Notes: a model not told the origin generated them from the sequence alone. Shown: positions 1-9,733, counted from the stretch's first letter. The stretch is DNA of 64,000 nucleotides from Methylobacter tundripaludum SV96 (GCF_000190755.2 NZ_JH109153.1:1425872-1489871); one strand, 5' to 3'. Numbers and translations: made by a program.

Positions 1-607
1 GCGAAGAGCCTACATATTTGATGAAATAATTCAGAATGTCGACCAGCTTGGGGTCGGAAATAAAGCGACGTACACCCTGGTCCATGCTTCTGAATACATC
101 GAAACTCAGCAGGCTGCGTATCGGGCCATAGAAGCGCAACAAATCCCAAAAGCCGTCCAGCCCCTTGGCGAAGTAACCGGCTTCGGTTTCTACACATAGC
201 TTTTTAGAATACGCCATAAAGCGCGTGAATTCATCGGCTGCATTGGGCCCAAGCTTATCCAGTTCGCGGCGTTGGGCTTCGGCATCTTCAGTTAAATCAA
301 CAGTGGTGCCGTCCTCAAAAAAATTACGCCAATGCGGCTCGACTTTTTCTATCTGCACATAATCGGCCATGTCTTTGCCGACTCGGCTGAATAAGTCGGC
401 AAAGATATGCGGCATGGTCAATATCGATGGGCCGAGATCGAAGGTAAAGCCATCTTTGGTGAGAATATTCAGCTTGCCGCCCACCTTGTCGTTTTTTTCC
501 AGCAACTGGACGCTAAAGCCTTCGGAAGCCAGTGAAATAGCTGCCGATAAGCCGCCCAGTCCGGCGCCGATCACTAGGATGCGCGTGTTTTTATTGTTAG
601 CAGTCAT
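1..607 (-). CDS. crtN2: CrtN2-type carotenoid oxidase/desaturase (3' part outside window)
   Basis: This is the N-terminal ~202 residues of a phytoene-desaturase-family FAD enzyme; the rest lies beyond the left edge. A dinucleotide-binding motif GAGLGG sits at residues 14-19, followed by the acidic end of the second strand (LLEKN) and a VGGKLN motif typical of CrtI/CrtN proteins. The start ATG overlaps the stop of the preceding aldehyde dehydrogenase gene (TGATG), so the two are translationally coupled. The sequence resembles, from memory, Methylomonas CrtN2, which oxidises the ends of 4,4'-diapolycopene to the aldehyde. Position as third gene after crtN1 and ald supports this over a plain desaturase, but substrate cannot be read from the fragment. 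Confidence 0.85.
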   Translation of the reverse strand, partial: MTANNKNTRILVIGAGLGGLSAAISLASEGFSVQLLEKNDKVGGKLNILTKDGFTFDLGPSILTMPHIFADLFSRVGKDMADYVQIEKVEPHWRNFFEDGTTVDLTEDAEAQRRELDKLGPNAADEFTRFMAYSKKLCVETEAGYFAKGLDGFWDLLRFYGPIRSLLSFDVFRSMDQGVRRFISDPKLVDILNYFIKYVGSS

Positions 608-2199
608 CAATAACCCCGTTTCCAAGTAAGCATTAATTTCAGATTTTGCCAGCGTTGCGCTAAATCGAAAGTTGAGTATTCACGAAAAGCCTCGAGAGCT
701 TGTCGGTTACGCTTGAAGCGTTGTATGAATGAGCCGGTACTGTAAACAAAATCCATATACCCTTTGAAGTTTTGATAGCCTTGTTCATTGTAAGGAAACC
801 AGTTAGGTTCTTTTGGCAAGCGGCTGCGATTGCTTAGGCCGGAAACCGGGTAAGTAAAGTTACGCAAACCCTCGGCACCGTGATAGCGGCCAAAACCACT
901 CTGTTTGACACCGCCGAAGGGCAGTCCGGGATGACCTATATTTTTGATTACGTCATTGATAGCCCAATTGCCCACATTTAAGTGTGAGGCGACCCGTTTT
1001 GCCAACCCAATATCGCTGCTCCAAATGCTGGCATTAAGCCCGAACTCACTATCGTTAGCCAGCCGCAAGGCCTCTGACTCATCGGTAAAGGCCATCACTG
1101 GCAACAACGGGCCAAAGCTTTCTTCGCGCATGACTCGCATGCCATGATGCACGTTCCATAACACCACAGGCTTGAGAAAATGGCCTTGTTTTTCCAATGG
1201 CCCTGACGCTTGGGCGCCTTTGTTGATAGCGTCCTGATAATGTGCCTGTACAACGTCTATCTGCGCGGCAGAGGTCATCGCGCCCAGGTCGCCATGCGGA
1301 TCAGCGCCAACCTTGAGTTGAGCAGCGCCGGTTTGTAGCATAGCCAAAAATTGATCGAAAATATTTTTCTGTACATATAAACGTTCCACCGACACACACA
1401 CCTGACCACTATTGCAAAAGGCACCATAGAGTGCAGCCGAACAGGCTCTATCCAGCTGAGCATCGGCAAATATCAGCATGGGATCTTTGCCACCCAATTC
1501 CAGTATCACCGGAACGGGATGGCGAGCGGCGCGTTGCATCACCGCACGACCGGTATGCAGACCACCGGTAAAAAATACCAGATCGGGTGCCGCGTCGATC
1601 AGCTGTTCGCCGGTCTCTGCATCGCCGACAATGCACTGCACCAAGCCGCTGGGTAAATCCAGTTTGCCAAACAGATCAACAATCAGTTGGCCAACCGGCA
1701 AGCATAATTCAGATACTTTAAAAATCACCGCGTTGCCGGCAAACAACGCTGTCAATATCGGCCCAACGGAAAGTTGAAAGGGATAGTTCCAAGGCGAAAT
1801 CACTGCGACCACGCCAAAAGAGCGACGCTCTATGCCTGCGGTTGCGCCAGGAAAAGCAAAGGGTGAAGTGGGTACGCCCTGGTAACGCAAAATTTCCCCG
1901 GCGTGTTTTTGGTAGTAATTTAACAGATCCAGTAAAGGGTAGATTTCCCCCAGCAGCGCTTCGCTACGCACTTTGCCTGTGCAAAGTCCTATTAGCTCGC
2001 AAATGCTGTCCAGGTTATCCATTAATAGCTGACTGAACGGCAACAAGGTGCTAGCGCGGACTTTGATCGGCATCCTGCCCCAGCTGCCTCCCGCCAAGCG
2101 CCCGGCGACCATTTTCTCGGCTATGGCTTGCGCCTCGCTGACCTCAAAATCGCCCAGCACTCTGCCATCGACAGGTGAACTTGCCTGGATAATAGACAT
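607..2199 (-). CDS. ald: Carotenoid aldehyde dehydrogenase (4,4'-diapolycopene aldehyde to acid)
   Basis: A 530-residue aldehyde dehydrogenase superfamily enzyme expected to oxidise C30 carotenoid aldehydes to carboxylic acids with NAD(P). Visible motifs are PWNYPF (136-141), the cofactor-binding Lys161, the general-base Glu in LELGGKDP (E234) and the catalytic Cys in SGQVCVS (C268). The C-terminal ~70 residues after the core are rich in aromatic and basic residues, as in membrane-associated ALDHs. It starts one base after the crtN1 stop and its own stop overlaps the crtN2 start, so the three genes form one tight operon. The specific substrate is inferred from context; the enzyme class is certain. 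Confidence 0.9.
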   Translation of the reverse strand: MSIIQASSPVDGRVLGDFEVSEAQAIAEKMVAGRLAGGSWGRMPIKVRASTLLPFSQLLMDNLDSICELIGLCTGKVRSEALLGEIYPLLDLLNYYQKHAGEILRYQGVPTSPFAFPGATAGIERRSFGVVAVISPWNYPFQLSVGPILTALFAGNAVIFKVSELCLPVGQLIVDLFGKLDLPSGLVQCIVGDAETGEQLIDAAPDLVFFTGGLHTGRAVMQRAARHPVPVILELGGKDPMLIFADAQLDRACSAALYGAFCNSGQVCVSVERLYVQKNIFDQFLAMLQTGAAQLKVGADPHGDLGAMTSAAQIDVVQAHYQDAINKGAQASGPLEKQGHFLKPVVLWNVHHGMRVMREESFGPLLPVMAFTDESEALRLANDSEFGLNASIWSSDIGLAKRVASHLNVGNWAINDVIKNIGHPGLPFGGVKQSGFGRYHGAEGLRNFTYPVSGLSNRSRLPKEPNWFPYNEQGYQNFKGYMDFVYSTGSFIQRFKRNRQALEAFREYSTFDLAQRWQNLKLMLTWKRGY

Positions 2200-2200
2200 G

Positions 2201-3736
2201 TCAGGCTTTAGCCTTTTTCAGCCAGTTGCTGTGCTTGATATCGTTGAACACCACCTTGTGCTTTTTGCAAATCAGCCTTGAGGAAATGCGCGCTGATTCA
2301 TAGATGGTCGGCAAGCCGCTGCCCGGATGGGTGCCGCCGCCGACCAGATAGCAGTTCTCCAGTTCTTCAAAGCGATTATGTGGCCGCCAGTACAGCATTT
2401 GGCTGAATTTATGCGACAGACTAAAGGTGGCACCCTTATAGACATTTTCTTCAGTTTCCCAGGTTTGCGGCGTAATGATTTTTTCACATTCGATATGCTC
2501 GCGGATATCGCTCAGACCCAAGCGAGCACCTAGCGTATCCAGCACCTGTCCTCGAACATTTTGGCAATGTGCCTGCCAATCGATACCGCTGTCATTATTT
2601 GGCATAGGCACCAGTACATAGAGCGCCGATTTACCTGCAGGCGCCAAACTGGCATCGCTGACCGTGGCGTTTTGCACATAAAACGAAAAGTCTTCGGACA
2701 GTAGTTTTTTACTGAAAATATTGCCTATATTGGTTCGGTAATCCTTGGCGAAGACAATAGTGTGGTGCGGCAGGTCGTAAACCTGATTCAGTCCCAAATA
2801 CATCATGAAAGTCGAGCAAGAATATTCGCGTTTATCCAATTGACTACGCTCGTATTTTCGCAAGATACCCGGTGCGACCAAGTGAGTCATCGCATGGGCA
2901 AAATCAGCATTAACTATCACTTCATCGCCAAGCACTTCTTCGCCACTCTGCAGTTTGACGCCTTTGACGAAGCCCTGATCAATCACTAACGACTGGATTT
3001 CTACATTCAGATGTATTTCCCCGCCTGCTTCCTGAATCACGTTGGCCATTGCTGCCGAGATGCGGTTCAAGCCACCGCGTACATGAAAAATGCCGTAGTC
3101 ATGTTCCAGATAGGGCAACATCGTAAATAAGGCAGGACAATCCCAGGGTGACATACCCAGATATTTGGATTGAAAGCAAAATGCCAGGCGCATTTTTTCC
3201 TGATCAAAATATTGACCCAAATTTTTGAAAATACTTTTCGGAAACGCCAGCCACGGTAGGGCTCTAAGTAAATCCAGCGAAAAAAACGCTAATAGCGATG
3301 AGTAATCTCGGGTTATGCAGGGATAGAGACGATTAAAGCGGCTGCGCTCATTGTCCATAAATCGTTCGTATCCATCAGCGCCTTCGGCAAATACCCGCTC
3401 CAATTCTGCGCGCATGTGTTCCCGATCCGAGAAAACCGACAAGGTCTGGTCATCGTAAACCAGATCATACATCGGATTCAGCGGTATAAACTCAAGGTAA
3501 TCCTCACTGCGCCGCCCACACAGCTCAAACATCTCATCCAGTACGCCTTTCATTAGCAAAAACGTCGGGCCGGTGTCAAAACAAAAACCGTCCAAATGTA
3601 TCGCTCGATTGCGGCCGCCGACTTCCGGATTTTTATCGTAAATCGACACTTTAAAGCCACGATTGCTCAGTAACATTCCGGCACATAAGCCACCAGGCCC
3701 GGCACCGACAATAATGATATGTTTAGATTCGCTCAT
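2201..3736 (-). CDS. crtN1: Diapophytoene dehydrogenase CrtN1
   Basis: A 511-residue phytoene-desaturase-family flavoprotein. The N-terminus has the FAD motif GAGPGG (11-16) and VGGRNR; the C-terminus has the conserved GGGTHPGSGLP segment and a following helix (YESARIS) that close the FAD site. It is very similar, from memory, to Methylomonas CrtN1, which introduces the double bonds that convert 4,4'-diapophytoene to diapolycopene. It leads the crtN1-ald-crtN2 run with one-base spacing to ald. The ATG at 3736 has no strong Shine-Dalgarno; it lies 28 bases after the CbiX-like gene, so it may be cotranscribed with that gene. No squalene/phytoene synthase is visible in the window. Confidence 0.88.
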   Translation of the reverse strand: MSESKHIIIVGAGPGGLCAGMLLSNRGFKVSIYDKNPEVGGRNRAIHLDGFCFDTGPTFLLMKGVLDEMFELCGRRSEDYLEFIPLNPMYDLVYDDQTLSVFSDREHMRAELERVFAEGADGYERFMDNERSRFNRLYPCITRDYSSLLAFFSLDLLRALPWLAFPKSIFKNLGQYFDQEKMRLAFCFQSKYLGMSPWDCPALFTMLPYLEHDYGIFHVRGGLNRISAAMANVIQEAGGEIHLNVEIQSLVIDQGFVKGVKLQSGEEVLGDEVIVNADFAHAMTHLVAPGILRKYERSQLDKREYSCSTFMMYLGLNQVYDLPHHTIVFAKDYRTNIGNIFSKKLLSEDFSFYVQNATVSDASLAPAGKSALYVLVPMPNNDSGIDWQAHCQNVRGQVLDTLGARLGLSDIREHIECEKIITPQTWETEENVYKGATFSLSHKFSQMLYWRPHNRFEELENCYLVGGGTHPGSGLPTIYESARISSRLICKKHKVVFNDIKHSNWLKKAKA

Positions 3737-3764
3737 ATAAATTGATTTTAAAAATGTTTACCAT

Positions 3765-4133
3765 TCAATAGTAGGAGGAAAACACCAGATGTATCAATAA
3801 ATCGTCAATTTTCTCTGATGCGCCCAAGTAAGGTGCGATTTTGATCTTGATGCTTGGAGCATCAACGCTAACTTGCCTGATTTGCTCGGGAATATCGGTA
3901 ACCACATGCCTCCCTGCAGAAAGGAAATAGGGCAACACCACTATATCAAGGGCTCCATTCGCGATTTGTTGCCTTAAAGCATCTTTGATAGACGGTTTAG
4001 CAATTTCCAAGAAGGCATAATCAATACTGGCAAATAGAGTACAGTTCTTACGCAATCTAGCGACTAACTCCCGAATCTCGGCATTCGATGAATCCTGGCG
4101 ACTACCGTGGGCCACCACTAGTAAATGTGTCAT
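3765..4133 (-). CDS. CbiX/SirB-like chelatase (short form)
   Basis: A 122-residue single-domain protein of the CbiX/SirB class II chelatase family. The N-terminal VVAHGSR motif carries the metal-binding His9, and a second family motif is seen in PYFLSAGRHVVTDIP, with the second His. Such small forms insert Co or Fe into sirohydrochlorin or act in tetrapyrrole handling. The start ATG overlaps the stop of the upstream SOUL haem-protein gene, which fits a tetrapyrrole link. It ends 28 bases before crtN1. The metal and substrate cannot be told from sequence. Confidence 0.8.
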   Translation of the reverse strand: MTHLLVVAHGSRQDSSNAEIRELVARLRKNCTLFASIDYAFLEIAKPSIKDALRQQIANGALDIVVLPYFLSAGRHVVTDIPEQIRQVSVDAPSIKIKIAPYLGASEKIDDLLIHLVFSSYY

Positions 4134-4750
4134 TATTCAATGTCAATATGGATTTCGTTGCGCCTTAAGCTTGGAATGGTCCAGGGTGGATCGTAAGCTG
4201 CTGACCGTGGACTTGATAACGGCTTGATGTGTCGTTCATCAAGCCAAGCTGATAGAATTTGGCTATATTCGGTCATACGTTCTTGGTTTAGGCTGCCCGC
4301 ATATCTCAAGGTCGCCACTTTTTTGGCGGTAATTGATTCGATAATGACAAGCGGATCGGAGGGTTCCGGCAATGTCGTCAGATCAAAGCTAGGCGGCATT
4401 ACAAATGACATTAGCCACTTGTTAATGTTTGGCGCATGTTGGGTTGCTTCATTCTTGGTTTCGAGTTGTCCTATAGACTCTCGAAAAACAGGCGTCGTCA
4501 TGGACATCTCTTTGTTCTGAACGTTCCCGCCAAAAATATATCGAGCCAAGCGATTAAAGCCTATTTTACCTGCTTGGCTATAGCCAGCTTCAATCGCAGT
4601 TTCAGCAATCAGCATCGGCTGGTATAGACGGATTTGAATATCGCCATCCTCAGACAATACCCGATAGCTTGGTTCTTCGCTACTTCTAATGCCCATTACG
4701 GTAAGACCAGTCCATAGTAAACTGGTAAGGCGTGCTATTGGGTTGTTCAT
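4133..4750 (-). CDS. SOUL family haem-binding protein
   Basis: A 205-residue protein with a SOUL/HBP fold: an N-terminal hydrophobic stretch (possible membrane anchor or signal, residues 5-20), then a sequence beginning YRVLSEDGDIQIRLY and a typical MSMTTPVF segment. SOUL proteins bind haem or porphyrins, though their bacterial role is poorly known. The ATG at 4750 is preferred over the TTG one codon upstream because an AGGGAG Shine-Dalgarno lies 8 bases before it. It overlaps the CbiX-like gene by the TGATG pattern, so the two probably work together on a tetrapyrrole. Its upstream region is shared with the divergent SRPBCC gene. Confidence 0.8.
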   Translation of the reverse strand: MNNPIARLTSLLWTGLTVMGIRSSEEPSYRVLSEDGDIQIRLYQPMLIAETAIEAGYSQAGKIGFNRLARYIFGGNVQNKEMSMTTPVFRESIGQLETKNEATQHAPNINKWLMSFVMPPSFDLTTLPEPSDPLVIIESITAKKVATLRYAGSLNQERMTEYSQILSAWLDERHIKPLSSPRSAAYDPPWTIPSLRRNEIHIDIE

Positions 4751-4893
4751 CAACCGGACTCCCTGAAGTTTTGAATAGGTGACGTTTTAATGGGATGTTC
4801 AACATTTTTTAATTTTCAGTATGCCACAGAATTTTTATTTTGCGGTAAATTGGCATGAAATAGTGCTAACCCTTTTAGTGAGATAGAAGAATC

Positions 4894-5373
4894 ATGAAAA
4901 TTTATCGTCTTTACAGACGGCAAGAACTCAAGATGAGCATAGAACAAGCTTGGCAATTTTTTTCATCACCGCATAATTTGAATCAGATTACGCCAAGTTT
5001 TTTCCACGTCGATATCACATCGCCAGTGCCGGATGATCTTTATGCTGGTTTAATGATTAGCTATCGCATGAAAGCGGTATTTGGTATTTCAATGGCATGG
5101 CTATCGGAAATCAGTCACTGCGAAAAGCCTAAACGCTTCATTTATCAACAATGTGTTGGCCCATTTCATTTTTGGAATCATGAAGTCAGCTTTACCCAAC
5201 AGGACGAAAAAATTATGTTGGAGGACATTGTGTTTTACAGCATGCGCTGGAGTTGGCTGGGGGATCTATTACATGCAATGGTTATTCATGACAAATTAAA
5301 ACGAATTTTCGATGCTCGCCAGGATTATTTACAGGCTCACTGGGGTACTTTGGCAAAGTCAGAACGTCTCTGA
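4894..5373 (+). CDS. SRPBCC-fold ligand-binding protein
   Basis: A 159-residue protein with the START/SRPBCC pattern of the COG4276 type: an N-terminal SIEQAWQFFSSPHNL segment, a LNQITPSFFHVDI strand, central VGPFHFWNHE and a C-terminal long helix (IFDARQDYLQ). These proteins bind hydrophobic ligands in a helix-grip cavity; the ligand here is unknown. An alternative start is Met13 (MSIEQAW), which would remove twelve basic residues. It stands alone, divergent from the SOUL gene. Confidence 0.7.
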   Translation: MKIYRLYRRQELKMSIEQAWQFFSSPHNLNQITPSFFHVDITSPVPDDLYAGLMISYRMKAVFGISMAWLSEISHCEKPKRFIYQQCVGPFHFWNHEVSFTQQDEKIMLEDIVFYSMRWSWLGDLLHAMVIHDKLKRIFDARQDYLQAHWGTLAKSERL

Positions 5374-5489
5374 TTGTCGTAACAATAGGGGCTGCTTTAG
5401 GATAAAAGTGCATCTAGTTTAGGCGTTCTCTGCATTAGGCTAAATTTTTCGGCAGCCCGTACCCCATTGATCTTGAATTCAACTTGAGC

Positions 5490-5960
5490 TTACTGAAAAT
5501 CCTTTTCTTGCAGTAGGCTAACCGATTTACCCTGATATTCCCCCGTCAGTGTTTTCAGGAAAGCTACGATTTTATCAATTTCATCTTTGCTCAAATTCTT
5601 GTCACGTTGAACGCGAGCCATGATTTTAACGGCGTCTTCGAGTGTGGCGACCGAGCCATCATGAAAATAGGGATAGGTAAGTTCGACATTGCGCAATGTA
5701 GGTACCTTGAACTGATGGCGGTCTTTTTCCAGTTTGGTAACATTAAAGCGGCCATTATCAGCTTCGGTTAATGCGCCACCGCGCTGCTCGAAGTAATTTT
5801 GCGCACGGCCCATTTTTTCAAAGGACAGACCGCCTAAAGCAGGACCAAAGTGGCATGACGCGCAATGTTCCTTGAACAACTCATAGCCTTGTGTTTCATT
5901 GGCGGTCAGGATTTCCTCGCTGCCCCGCAAATAGCGATCAAAACGAGAGTTGGCGGTTAC
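5490..5960 (-). pseudogene. Cytochrome c peroxidase/MauG family, C-terminal remnant cut by an IS
   Basis: The reading frame starts inside the insertion-sequence junction and codes for the C-terminal haem domain of a di-haem cytochrome c peroxidase: NSRFDRYLRG, then a haem-binding CASCH and the family segment FHDGSVATLEDAV. The N-terminal haem domain (another CXXCH) and the secretion signal are missing. I translated the DNA beyond the right end of the IS in the same frame and saw no peroxidase sequence, so the 5' half appears deleted rather than merely separated. An internal Met could give a 146-residue product, but it would be cytoplasmic and have one haem, so loss of function is likely. Confidence 0.75.
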
Positions 5961-5963
5961 TAG

Positions 5964-7529
5964 GAGGCTGTCGGATTAATAGAGCGAGCCTCCCCACTTA
6001 ATCACGATTAAAATTTAAAAAAGTGGTTTATTGGGATTTTTAATGCCCATAGTTCTGTTTTATGGGCAGCTCAATGCTCTTTTTCCTCTCTCACCCTCTT
6101 AATACATGCATTCTTTTTAAATTCCAGCCTATACAGACTAAATTCCATTCACTTTGGACGGATTCCAGGCCTCGAAGCTGGAATTGCCTGAATCCCTGGA
6201 CGTGTTTAATGATGCCAAACACGGTTTCGACAGTAGATTTTCGCTTGCCGTAGAGTGCTTTGCCCGCTTTGGTTGTTAAGCGATGGGTCATGGCCTCAAC
6301 CGGCGGTAAGGTGCTTTCGCCTATTTCCGGCTGATGCTGAAACCGGGCGTCAAGGGCTTGGTTATGGCTTTGCCGCTTTTGGGCGATGTACGGTTTTATC
6401 TTTGCATCAGCACACGCCTTTACATTGGCTTGGCTGAAGTAGCCGGTGTCGGCCAACAGGTTGTCAACACTCCCCAAGCATTCCGGGAGCTGTTCCAGTT
6501 TGGCTAAGGCCGGTTCGATTTCTTGTTTGTCGTTGGTGTGTTGGGTGATGTGATGAGCAACGATCAGGTGGGTGGCAATATCAACACTGGCTTGGGCGTT
6601 ATAGGCTTGTTCAAAACCATTAGGGGTCGGCATGATGCGGGACTCTTCATCGGTCAGGCTGACTTGATCTTTACCTTGAGGCGCATCGGTAGGCGCTTGG
6701 GGGGCGTTTGTCCGCCCACTTTTCTTTGCCGGTTTCTACTCAGGTGTTGTTCACGCTTAGCCTGCTTTTCGTTCATACTCGGCCCTTTTCTTGCGCGTAA
6801 CGCGCCTTGGCACGGGGCCCTGGATTTCCTGTTTGGCTTTGGCAATCACTGCTAAACGGTCTTGGCGGCGTTTGAGTTCCTTGGGTACATCCATGTCTTC
6901 TGGAAGCGGGGAATTGTCGGCGGCTTCAGCCAGTTTCATCAAGGTTTCAACTTCCTGTTTGAACTGGGCTTCCAGTTGATTGGCGTAATCCCAGCTCAAG
7001 GCTTTATGCTTGCTGGCATTGGCTTTAATCTTGGTGCCGTCCAGGCTCACCGTACCCAGCTTAAGCAGCCCCAAGGTTTGTGCAAGTACCAATATCTCGA
7101 CAAATAGGCTTTCGATCTCTTTGCCAAAGCGCTTGCGAAAGCTGTTGATGGTGTCGTGATCTGGGTTTTCGTTGGCGCAGATGTATTTAAAGGCCATCGA
7201 GTCATGAGTGGCTTTCTCCAGTTTGCGACTGGAAAATACGCCGGTCGCGTAACCGTAGAACAGCAACGCCAACAGCATCGCCGGATGATAGGGGCGCTTT
7301 CCTTTGCCCGCATAGACGGCTGATAGCGTCCGTAAATCCAGTTGATCGACAATCTCGACAACAAAACGGGCCATATGATCTTCAGGCAAATAATCCTGAA
7401 CACACGGGGGCAGAATGTAGGGGGTATCGCGATCAATCAGGATGAATTGGGTAGCCATTTTTGTTTTTTGATTTGGTGTTTCGATAGGGTTATTTTAACA
7501 CTTTTTGCACTGCTAAATCCGACAGTCTC
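5964..7529 (-). mobile_element. IS1182-type insertion sequence
   Basis: A 1566-bp element with imperfect terminal inverted repeats (GAGGCTGTCGGATTAA at the left, GAGACTGTCGGATTTA read inward at the right). Both ends are flanked by CTAG (5960-5963 and 7530-7533), the palindromic target often used by IS1182-family elements. It carries one minus-strand transposase gene that is broken (see separate entry). The element truncates a cytochrome c peroxidase gene on its left. Family assignment rests on the transposase sequence and the termini. Confidence 0.85.
6091..7458 (-). pseudogene. IS1182-family transposase, broken
   Basis: The N-terminal part (7458-6757, 233 residues) has the helix-turn-helix and start of the DDE domain (VSLDGTKIKANASKHK), and the C-terminal part (6633-6091) has the remaining catalytic region (NLLADTGYFS, KSTVETVFGIIKH). 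Both are in the same frame, but the linker between them contains three in-frame stops (TAA, TGA, TAG within 6723-6757). In the +1 frame the linker reads a plausible NEKQAKREQ sequence, so two compensating single-base shifts, perhaps at the C-run near 6705, explain the break. The linker sits in the usual basic spacer of this family. Sequencing error is an alternative. Confidence 0.8.
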
Positions 7530-7761
7530 CTAGCGCGAATATAAGTAAAAAATCTGTATCGGTCTTTATTGTTATGACCTTTATGGCTTTATTGCGAATT
7601 TTCTAGATGTCAGATTAGCGCTAGCAATGAAAGCAAAGCTGCTTGTTTGATCCTGCGTCCCGAGTGATTCTTGTTTTCCTATTTCCCATATCCGCGTATG
7701 AAACAAGGGCCCGCTGTGTAAGAATGCTTTAAAATCAACTCAACCTAGATGAAGATGCGGA

Positions 7762-9063
7762 TTGTTTATGTACGGCGATTTCGATAAAGATTTATTAGCA
7801 CAATGGTGCGAATTGTATGACCGCTTTGTAAATAAGGATCGGCATCACTTAGCTACAACCATAAACAAATGTAGCCGGGAAAAGTTGCAACAGTATCTCT
7901 CGCCAGATCACCCGGACATTGCAGTATTTTTGGCCAAAACCAAAACCAAAATTACAGTCGATGATCGCTTGATTGCTTACGGATATTTGCATTTTCTGGA
8001 TGGACGATTTTGGAATCAGCCTAATTGGCATTTGCTTAATGGCTTTATCGAACAGTCCTTAAATGGTTCGCGCTATATTTTGACGCGTATAAAAGAGCAT
8101 CCGATTGCCAGAGCAATACCCGAAAAAAACCGCTTTAAGCTCGACAATACGCTTGGGGACAAAAGAGCATTGCGGCTACGACACCACTGGCAGGAAGTAG
8201 ATTTTTCCAGTCAACTCGAAATGCGCCGTAGCGACGTGTTCAACGTATTCATTGGCAATCAAGATTTCGTGAAAATTGGTTTGTCGCCTTTTGCCGGTAG
8301 CGACGACATGAGCTGGCAACATGATTCAACAGATGAGCGCGGCATTGATGCTCGTATTCCTTTCTGGTGTTGCGGTGCCAAAGATGAGGTTAGGCAGTTG
8401 GCTCGGCTCAAGGATGTGTTATTAGCGGCGCGTGAGCAACAAGTGCATGTTTTGTTGTTTCCTGAATTGGTCATGACCGAAACTCTGCAAGCGGAGATCA
8501 GTAATTGGTTGGCGGAATACAACGCATTCGATCCGATCATTCGTTTGGTCGTCGCCGGAACGCGGCACGTTATCGATGTCAATGAGCGCAATGTTTACAG
8601 TAACCGTTGTACAGCATTTAATCCATTTGGCGATATTGAATGGGAGCAGGAAAAGCGGCAGGAGTTCTTGTTGATGGCTGAGGAAACAGGCAAGCTTTTC
8701 GGTATTCAGGTTCCAGCTTTTGAGCCGACGAACCAGTCGGAGAGTTTAGTAATGCGCCACACGGACTTGGGCGTCGTAGCAACGCCGATTTGTCTGGATT
8801 TTCTTTGTGATACGCAATGGAAGGTCATGCCGGTGGATGTGTTTTTTGTGCCCGCTATGTCGCCGAATTTAAAGCGCTTCCATGATAACTGTCGGGTGGT
8901 GGGTAGTGGGCGCGGTGCTGCGGCGTTCGTATGCAATGCTCAGCCGAACGATAAGCACAAGGGTGTATTTGCGTATCGTCCGGCGAAAGATGCTTTGAAA
9001 TCCAAACAACAAAACTTATTTTTATTCACAGTAGAAGTTGAAATAGATATGAACTATGATTAA
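7762..9063 (+). CDS. Nitrilase-like protein of a ParA-linked operon
   Basis: A 433-residue protein whose C-terminal half reads as a carbon-nitrogen hydrolase (nitrilase) domain. The putative Glu-Lys-Cys triad is visible: E235 in LLFPELVM, K298 in EWEQEKRQEF and C344 in VATPICLDF; the motif VVAGTRHV lies between. The N-terminal ~190 residues match no family I know. Nitrilase-fold enzymes cleave or form amide bonds; the substrate is unknown. The start is TTG at 7762 or ATG two codons later (7768); no strong Shine-Dalgarno decides. It is followed after 44 bases by a winged-helix gene and then by a KGGVGR ATPase gene, all on the plus strand, suggesting one system. Confidence 0.7.
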   Translation: MFMYGDFDKDLLAQWCELYDRFVNKDRHHLATTINKCSREKLQQYLSPDHPDIAVFLAKTKTKITVDDRLIAYGYLHFLDGRFWNQPNWHLLNGFIEQSLNGSRYILTRIKEHPIARAIPEKNRFKLDNTLGDKRALRLRHHWQEVDFSSQLEMRRSDVFNVFIGNQDFVKIGLSPFAGSDDMSWQHDSTDERGIDARIPFWCCGAKDEVRQLARLKDVLLAAREQQVHVLLFPELVMTETLQAEISNWLAEYNAFDPIIRLVVAGTRHVIDVNERNVYSNRCTAFNPFGDIEWEQEKRQEFLLMAEETGKLFGIQVPAFEPTNQSESLVMRHTDLGVVATPICLDFLCDTQWKVMPVDVFFVPAMSPNLKRFHDNCRVVGSGRGAAAFVCNAQPNDKHKGVFAYRPAKDALKSKQQNLFLFTVEVEIDMNYD

Positions 9064-9107
9064 AGGGTATACTTTATTCACACTTTTACCTTTATTGTAA
9101 ATGAACT

Positions 9108-9731
9108 ATGGATAACTTGACCAAACACCTAGATGCCTACAAATTTGCTCTGCAAACTAAGGACGAAAACATCTTGCTGCACGAAAAAGCCTGTCTGACA
9201 GCCGCTGCTACATCGGCGTTGCTGGAGCAAGATTCTAAGGATATGCGTAGCATTAGGGCTTGTTGCGCCAATTTGTCCTCATTGGCTGACCGTCTCGACA
9301 CCACCGGTAAACCCGGTGACCGGTGGCGCACACTGGGGGATGTGTTGACCTTGGCGCTGGAAAGCGGCAAACCGCTGGAACAATTGCGTTTGGTATTGCC
9401 GTCCTCGGTCGGTGGGTTAATGATGAAGCACATCAAAGAGCGCCCCGGCATCACGCCGACGGAATTGGCTCAAAGTTTCGAAAACCCAAAGCAGTTAAGC
9501 CATATTTCCAACGAAATAAAAAAGCTCGAAAACGCCGGTTTGATTCATTGTCTCAAACGTGGAAAAAATAAAGAATTATTCTTGTCAGTACTGGGTAAAG
9601 AGGCTTTGGATAGAGTCGCACCGTTGAAAATCGTTCCTCAACAGGAATCGAAGCGAGATTACAAACATATAGATAATAGACGTGTGGTATCCGGCCTTCC
9701 GCAACTTAGCTTGTTCAAGATGACGGCATAA
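9108..9731 (+). CDS. Winged-helix protein of the nitrilase/ParA operon
   Basis: A 207-residue protein. Residues ~105-175 form a winged-helix DNA-binding domain of MarR-like type (GITPTELAQSF, ISNEIKKLENAGLI, then a basic wing KRGKNKELF and LGKEAL). The N-terminal ~100 residues are helical and have no recognised family. It is separated by two bases from the following ParA-like gene (stop 9731, ATG 9734), a spacing typical of obligate partners. It may be the operon's regulator or a nucleic-acid sensor; sequence alone cannot tell. Confidence 0.65.
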   Translation: MDNLTKHLDAYKFALQTKDENILLHEKACLTAAATSALLEQDSKDMRSIRACCANLSSLADRLDTTGKPGDRWRTLGDVLTLALESGKPLEQLRLVLPSSVGGLMMKHIKERPGITPTELAQSFENPKQLSHISNEIKKLENAGLIHCLKRGKNKELFLSVLGKEALDRVAPLKIVPQQESKRDYKHIDNRRVVSGLPQLSLFKMTA

Positions 9732-9733
9732 AA

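Noticed and set aside
6620-6860. Programmed frameshift in the IS1182 transposase
   Set aside because: Two opposite shifts and three stops would be needed within the linker, and this IS family normally uses a single frame.
7534-7761. N-terminal half of the interrupted peroxidase beyond the IS
   Set aside because: In-frame translation of this stretch on the minus strand shows no CXXCH motif or family sequence.
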